NCBI GenBank assembly: GCA_016860845.1
Contig: BOKF01000041.1
Span: 1 to 64,000 of the forward strand
DNA: 64,000 nucleotides
Reading direction: 5' to 3'
DNA from: Chloroflexota bacterium
Lineage (GTDB): Bacteria > Chloroflexota > Anaerolineae > 4572-78 > J111
The notes below the pieces were generated by a model. It was not told the origin of the DNA and ran no database searches. It was given only the letters and a program-made list of their open reading frames with translations. The translations under genes and the position numbers were made by a program. Below are positions 62,601-64,000 of the stretch, piece by piece (within the stretch, counting starts at the first letter, position 1; each line of letters begins with the position of its first letter).

Positions 62601-64000
62601 GGCAACCGCACCGCCTTAACCTACCCCGACGGCACTCAAATAGCCTACACCTATGACAACGCCGACCGGCTAACCCAAATCGCGGACTGGAGCGGCAGCC
62701 TGACCCGTTTTAACTACGATGACGCGGGCCAGCTTACGCAGAAGATTCTGCCCAATGGCATCGCTTCTACCTATGAATATGACACCGCCGGCCAACTGGT
62801 CCTGCTGACCCACACCCGGCCCCAGACCTCCGGCTCCCCGCTGTTAGCCGGCTATGCCTACACGTACGATGACGCCGGCAACCGCATCCAGGCCGTCGAG
62901 ACGGTGCTCAGCCAAATCTTCACCCCTACCGCCGTCTTTACCGCTGCGCCGTTGAGCGGCGTTGCCCCCCTGTCCGTCACCTTCACCAGTACCTTCACCT
63001 ACGCCGCCAGCCTGACCTGGGACTTCGGCGACGGCATCACCGAAACAATCCCCATCACCTCCCCCCTCCCAGGGAGGACCGAGGGGGGTCTAACCACAAC
63101 TCACCTCTATACCCAACCCGGCCTCTACACCGTCACCCTGGCCGCCGCCAACGACGGGGCCGCCTACAGCTTCACCCGTACCAGCTACATCGCGGTGCTT
63201 TCTGCCGGGACTTTTGTGGAAGTGAACGGCCTGTTGGTCATAGAGGCCGAAAACTTTGCCCGGCGCAGCAGCGGAACAACGCACGACTGGCTGCTCAAAA
63301 CCGGCCAGGCCGGCTACACCGGCACATCGTACCTCCAACCCCTGCCCGACATTGATACCCTCTACCCTTCTGAGGCGATTAGCAGCAGCCCGCAGGTGGA
63401 TTACCCGCTCTACTTCACTACCCCCGGAACTTATACCGTCTGGCTGCGCGGCTTCCCGGCCAATGCCGCCGGGGATTCCGTTCATGGGGGGCTGGCTCCT
63501 TCTGCTACCCCTTCAGATCTCCAATTAATTTCAATGACCGGTTTTACTATCCGAAATTGGAATTGGGCGAATGCCTCTACGAATAGTGAACAAGCGACCT
63601 TAGTTGTCTCCACGCCCGGCCCTTACACCCTGACCCTCTGGATGCGCGAAGACGGCCTGCGTCTGGATCGCCTCCTGCTCAGCACCGACCCAACCTACCT
63701 CCCCAGCGGCGACGGTCCCGCCGAGAGCCAGCAGACCGGCGAAGGCTTCCAACTCTTCGCGGCCCCAGTCTCGAAAGTACAGCAGGCGTTGGTCGTGGGA
63801 AGATTGGAAGGCTGGAAGGCTGGAGGGCTGGAAGATAGAACTCAGCTATCCTCTATCCACTATCTACCATCCTCTAACTTCACTCACTCTCCCTTCGCCC
63901 AAGATCCGACTCTCCTCCTCATGTCCCCGCTGGCCGCCGCCGCACCCCTGGCTGGCCGGCGCAGGTGGCGGCGCTCGGCCTGGTTGGTCCTGCTCATCCT
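50655..64000 (+). CDS. Giant secreted YD-repeat (RHS-like) protein, 3' end outside window
   Basis: Open from ATG 50655 to the window end (4448 codons, no stop), checked in frame at 57600, 62931 and 63921. Signal peptide at 1-37. DUF2341-like domain at about 105-220 (YQVSIALDTTSLISQGRMRPDCGDMRFYDSS). DUF11, Gly-rich (about 690-800) and Ig-like domains follow to about 2300. An RHS entry domain comes next (DPVNTYSGNFTYSRLDVTIPTWGLPLAFERAYNSRDSEDGPLGWGWTHNY). YD repeats run from about 2400 to 4080, a PKD domain from about 4092 and a carbohydrate-binding-like domain after it. It ends in basic RRRWRR and a hydrophobic stretch like an anchor. Probably a cell-surface protein; no toxin domain seen inside the window. 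Confidence 0.85.
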   Translation, partial: MKHLTPYTTLLKLSLVVLSTLLLAGLALLTVPVARGAAENPSAPSPANLAGLADLPGLGIDFKERGPVHAEDLTPRGSANPQPLNLLGNQPSPSDKPGAYLPLTQGTIYTAPIIIDNTGNTSVLTDYQVSIALDTTSLISQGRMRPDCGDMRFYDSSQAIPLPYWLESGCATSSTQIWVKVPTIPAASAEKIYLTYGDSSRISESNGDAVFEFLDEFNGTSLLTSKWEVLNSEGTVTVQNGYLEVSRPIGGIVVDIASTSIISNTAGLLIETRQNRSVGSYYFHSVYYGPEDSNYSSVGFVAWNDYESSLYTGASKYPHRTGGYAFTEGDIINDPGENWYISHFYIPVGNYLSHQYNADNWETSTRYQGINTGRVGLILYSSVSSGMTTFFDWIRVRKSSIPEPTALEAGLVLNQIGSPTAPLGGVVTYNLTIQNNDVVTATNAIITHTLPISIAFVSASIAPHQTNPLVWQLGNIPPLASTNLTITGSIGSATSIGTSLLATATVTSDLIEANLTNNTTSFTSTVVAGSGNWLALTVVNEIDMLIPFSATVTVYDKYGNIATGYTGTLTLTSTDTLSNFPITHQFITSDQGVYTFTNLVLQTAGVQTITATDDILSQTRTLMVDDAVVVDQNTIWRGTRINLKSLVVTGTGTVLTLERLPGITTPTLITLAESITVGRGAFIQADGQGYTEGEGLGAGNYCSWWACANVNGGGSGGGHGNFGGIGVNNDNGGTSYGSVLQPIDLGSGGGGRQYAGAGGAGGGAIKIVAASLTNNGEISANGLNGGTGAGGGSGGSLWIETETLAGNGIFKANGGAGGDTQAGGGAGGRIAIYYEINNGFTFDSNHIQISGGLGYQGGGPGTIYLGHVDPLASTVEISPLSIPANGVAGGTVTVTLRTTTGTPVPEYPVSVSLKNGNQSSTYINGQPTSVGAISLGETNADGVVTTTITSTSSETKTVEATSGVVRLVNPATVFFDPDFVSPIASTVSIIGPSTVAANGSEIEVQVTARDKFGNLVPNIPTTLETSPEVTLTGVSTITNQLGQATYRISHDQPAHVVISAVVNDLPISNVVTATFEGIDLNVSLSASSAVVTAGYPITYYLAVANNGFLTATNIVVTDTLPTGVEFVSHVGNFTPTKIGNQLVWQVGELGPGQATDSFSLVGTVNLTAPTTLINQVTAAASETELNPADNIESVSTTVVPPVPLLAVSPTYPTLPVLLGQTGVLTITVGNTGTGMMTNVQVVAAPTLPSWITVNQTYLENIPPGQAAVFTIAANTAEVNTSGHYRDIVTVKADNVDEEYILLDVHVQRPTRDLQLSVTNNTGAVVAGANVTLREDIFVVTEGQFGTQPYYRQGVTDQAGYLTFTGLETDKTYNFSISAYNHDPKSGIVTVDDGTGTQAWAEILTGLPRLTVSPGTLAFGMARGGLNQQTLILHNPGAVTLTNINLTNPDNIPWVYLSQPAAGTVIPPGGELAVWVNAAPPLTETVSQHQDNIEITASNGNSATAALDITLNDGLTRTLCISVQTELNSPLADGLVRLVDQTGQVVATGGVTETVQKTLVQATDSSGQTCFAELKPGQYLATVGQGELKLGEKEIELAPGEGIQEEVITVDESSVIVNWSVTPTLIDDVYTTVMTMTFVPESKPALTLSPRSISLCQPGSNGIISETVTIHNFFPVAFTLPVLELETLGNIRATITTTNGSAFSVLPDGKTTLPLDDIPPYAHIPLTLYASLAEDPGQCLAGDAGTILLKLSANYVHYTPNYSWYDGASVSYPRLTLNQTATIPLKLRNSGYPTASNLNGAAPAMQNITLSQPQQLTWMIITPTNIISLPLQHEAGLTLTVNPPQWLAHGAYYDQVLVKATNGVTAIIGLKAEMSADGLKVETQLVTPLNSNNPDQQASLTRPPGLAYPLTYLPPGQTAGEPQVSVWGHLVASQNAKIGEVIDIFGDVWNLQVLNCDCSQPGQPPKQRPSWSWLGNQLVAVKVGDPSPPGNGAAFAPEFKDNLVRLRVSQRYALEREAFTAQLELINGTAAPINNIEVDITITDEGGAPVLMRQPGDPLTSTQTVTPNFPTNSLILTSILAINIPSAWQENGDANFIIVPDSPTVLGNLDEAGERQLASWTIIPDASGITSSTGKNYFVYATIKYNNNKVIVTTKEMITVRPQPKILLDYFIPRYVYAGQPVDWQVIATNVGYGPANNFSMGQPKIEILKQSDQYPTNFTVSGQSTLNFARLEAGQQVTGTWQITADHDGYFRDIEAACQHQNYQGVELPPLIYCKPTIHIIENVPPDDAGQWGKDNACTIGSWQAFDSDPVNTYSGNFTYSRLDVTIPTWGLPLAFERAYNSRDSEDGPLGWGWTHNYNVELIRESYIPAVTLPLSETQVLGGSSGDSSAGSGQSVLTRTPARIGQIATPPGLTLFGQTQDIMTVRLPHGSRAYFEIRDNGATFVPFPGVKAELTRQGDVYRLTLPQKQIVYIFTLDQKLAYMEDRNGNRLTFAYSEAAVPSEQRLLSVTDPAGRSLTFAYDADKRLVSLTDPLGRTMVFAYTNGYLTSVTDFRGQAATYVYTPPSTEAASGEVLPGQLVTITDANGHVQVTNHYDGKRRVDWQEDAGHHRTTFAYAGADNAGTVTTTTTDPRGQVTVDHYNDRGQLVRQTDAYGFFETYEYDDSYNMTRLVDKKGRETRYDWNDCGCGYEQVADPLGYTTRMTYNSQGQPTGITDKRGYVTSMTYDSHANPLTVSDPLAGTVAYSYGSRGELLSKTDENNHSTFYGYDLYGNTTVITGALGQTTRMTYDLAGRLLSTTDALGQVTSYSYDPGDNLLRVVDPLTGTTTFTYDNAGNRLTMVDALNRSTLYTYDARSNLTQVTNPLGGTRAFTYDANRNLISETNENNQVTTYHYDNLNRVLTITNALSGTISYTYDAVGNKLTEQDGNGNVTGYVYDANDRIVETIYADGSKMAASYDPADNLLSLTDAENRTLSYEYDALGRVTILHDPLTGTVVYSYDAVGNQTAVTDAAGRTTTYTYDALNRLIQTTDPLAGAATSNYDAVGNMVRLTDAEGRTTTFNYDALNRLSQVTDPLSGTTVYNYDAAGNKRQVLDPLDRLSSYDYDALNRLVQVTDPLGGATRYTYDALGNLTRTRDAEGRTTTYTYDALNRLIEIVNPQSQIQNRYTYDANGNLTTETDAAGRVTRYDYDIFNQVITLTDAAGDVTAMAYDKVGHLIRLTDPEQRTTHYQYDPLDRLTRITDPLGNLVHYTYDPVGNKLAETDPEGRTTRYFYDALDRLLTVRDALDGELTYTYDRVGNRLGMVDPTGSATHYQYDALNRLVGVTNALSQTTAYTYDAVGNQLSVADPKGRASTYQYDDLNRLIRSSDPLGQTTAFTYSLTGNLTTITNPLNQTTRYTYDALNRPTEVQRGTFNVQHFTYDALGNLLSQTDANNHTTTFGYDALNRLITTTNALNGVTTYTYDKAGNLRQSVNPMSQTVNYTYDALDRLVEVADPLNDVTAFKYDKVGNQIETIDPLLRSTRYGYDLLNRLTVITDALNGVTTYAYDPAGNQISRTDAEGHTTTTEYDALHRPIKTTNPLSGLTHFSYDEAGNLVQIQNPKSQSQNFEYDSLNRLVAATDAVGGITTYSYDAIGNLTQTQNPKSQIQSFEYDTLNRLTQTTNALGGVTRYEYDLAGNLIRQTDPLGLAVATTYDALNRPTQVQRGTFNVQHFTYDALGNLLSQTDANNHTTAYDYDALNHVRQVTNPLGQSTRFEYDPLGNLKAVIDPLARRIEYAYDALGRLAAVTDPLNRITQYAYDKVGNQTGLTDAEGIMTRYEYDALNRLAQVTQNYINGGPQDASTNVATRFEYDALGNLTKLVDPLQHEQTFAYDALNRVVAKRDTLLHETTYDYDALGNVAQIVNPKSEIVNLHYDALNRLTSLTRPDETVSFSYDAAGNRLSMSDSIGATTYEYDDLYRLTQVTQPSPTGGQPSVVGYSYDAKGNRTALTYPDGTQIAYTYDNADRLTQIADWSGSLTRFNYDDAGQLTQKILPNGIASTYEYDTAGQLVLLTHTRPQTSGSPLLAGYAYTYDDAGNRIQAVETVLSQIFTPTAVFTAAPLSGVAPLSVTFTSTFTYAASLTWDFGDGITETIPITSPLPGRTEGGLTTTHLYTQPGLYTVTLAAANDGAAYSFTRTSYIAVLSAGTFVEVNGLLVIEAENFARRSSGTTHDWLLKTGQAGYTGTSYLQPLPDIDTLYPSEAISSSPQVDYPLYFTTPGTYTVWLRGFPANAAGDSVHGGLAPSATPSDLQLISMTGFTIRNWNWANASTNSEQATLVVSTPGPYTLTLWMREDGLRLDRLLLSTDPTYLPSGDGPAESQQTGEGFQLFAAPVSKVQQALVVGRLEGWKAGGLEDRTQLSSIHYLPSSNFTHSPFAQDPTLLLMSPLAAAAPLAGRRRWRRSAWLVLLI
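50795..50827 (+). repeat. Palindromic dispersed repeat in the giant gene
   Basis: AAACCTGGCAGGTC and GACCTGCCAGGTTT around five bases. Palindromes of this AACCTGnCAGGT kind are common dispersed units in Chloroflexota and cyanobacteria. Inserted in frame, it adds NLAGLADLPGLG just after the signal peptide. Confidence 0.65.
60876..60907 (+). repeat. In-frame 32-bp dispersed repeat, copy 1
   Basis: GTTCAACGTGGAACGTTCAA and 12 more bases, identical at 61758-61789. It adds an odd peptide (QRGTFNVQHF) between YD repeats. Confidence 0.75.
61758..61789 (+). repeat. In-frame 32-bp dispersed repeat, copy 2
   Basis: Identical to 60876-60907; the flanking YD repeat (TYDALGNLLSQTDANNHTT) is also duplicated, so copy 2 may have arisen by internal duplication. 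Confidence 0.75.

Noticed and set aside
57600..64000. Many minus-strand frames with regular repeats in the YD region
   Set aside because: They mirror the periodic YD codons; none has a start site or domain.

Overview
The window holds a complete, apparently intact siphovirus-type prophage of about 46.2 kb (1118-47373) integrated in a tRNA-Arg(TCT) gene, followed by about 16.6 kb of host chromosome encoding two very large secreted proteins. The DNA is GC-rich with mostly ATG/GTG starts and clear Shine-Dalgarno sites. Large DUF11/PKD/Kelch and YD-repeat surface proteins, EAD-like coiled coils and TTCGACAGGCTCAGGA-type dispersed repeats together suggest a Chloroflexota (Anaerolineae-like) host. 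That assignment is inference from protein style, not from a marker gene. Layout: 1-1155 is the end of an older neighbouring element. It holds a tyrosine integrase with an Asn in place of one catalytic His and a shortened N-terminus, next to the 38-nt 5' part of the tRNA (attL). 1156-3700 is the control region: an RHH repressor divergent from an XRE regulator, shared ATTACA-N2-TGTAAT operators, one of them over the -10 of a strong promoter, a zinc-ribbon gene interrupted by TAA, and a Gly-Ser/Tyr/Asp low-complexity protein. 3700-8340 is a run of tightly overlapping small genes, many with zinc-binding motifs, ending in a Gp3/recombination-directionality-factor-like protein. 8342-13418 is a PRTRC-type cassette: ParB-related protein, ubiquitin-like protein, E2-like protein, JAMM/JAB peptidase, a tiny SH3-like protein and an E1/ThiF protein with a C-terminal zinc ribbon. 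This is a viral ubiquitin-like conjugation system and is the most interesting content here. 13439-16723 holds a possible short RNA, a LuxR-type HTH protein, membrane and coiled-coil proteins and small genes. 16733-38897 is the virion module: terminase, portal, MuF-like, scaffold, decoration, capsid, connectors, tail tube, tape measure, baseplate/hub, glycoside hydrolase and a His-x-His repeat fibre. 38952-46174 runs on the minus strand: a membrane-anchored HTH protein, HNH nuclease, DnaQ-like exonuclease, HerA-like ATPase and an initiator with a DnaA N-terminal-like domain whose 3' end carries iterons beside an AT-rich tract (probable origin). 46191-47408 is integrase, with a leader peptide and attenuator-like hairpin, then the restored tRNA. 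No endolysin or DNA polymerase was recognised, so replication presumably relies on host enzymes. 47409-64000 is host: a 953-residue PKD/Kelch protein and the first 4448 codons of a giant YD-repeat protein that runs off the window. How it fits together: the element inserts at the anticodon loop and resupplies the tRNA 5' half. RHH/XRE proteins, a LexA-like box and several long palindromes probably set the lysogeny switch. The origin module drives replication and the plus-strand operon builds the particle. The PRTRC cassette may process and attach its ubiquitin-like protein to viral or host targets, or act with the ParB-like protein in DNA maintenance; the sequence does not say which.
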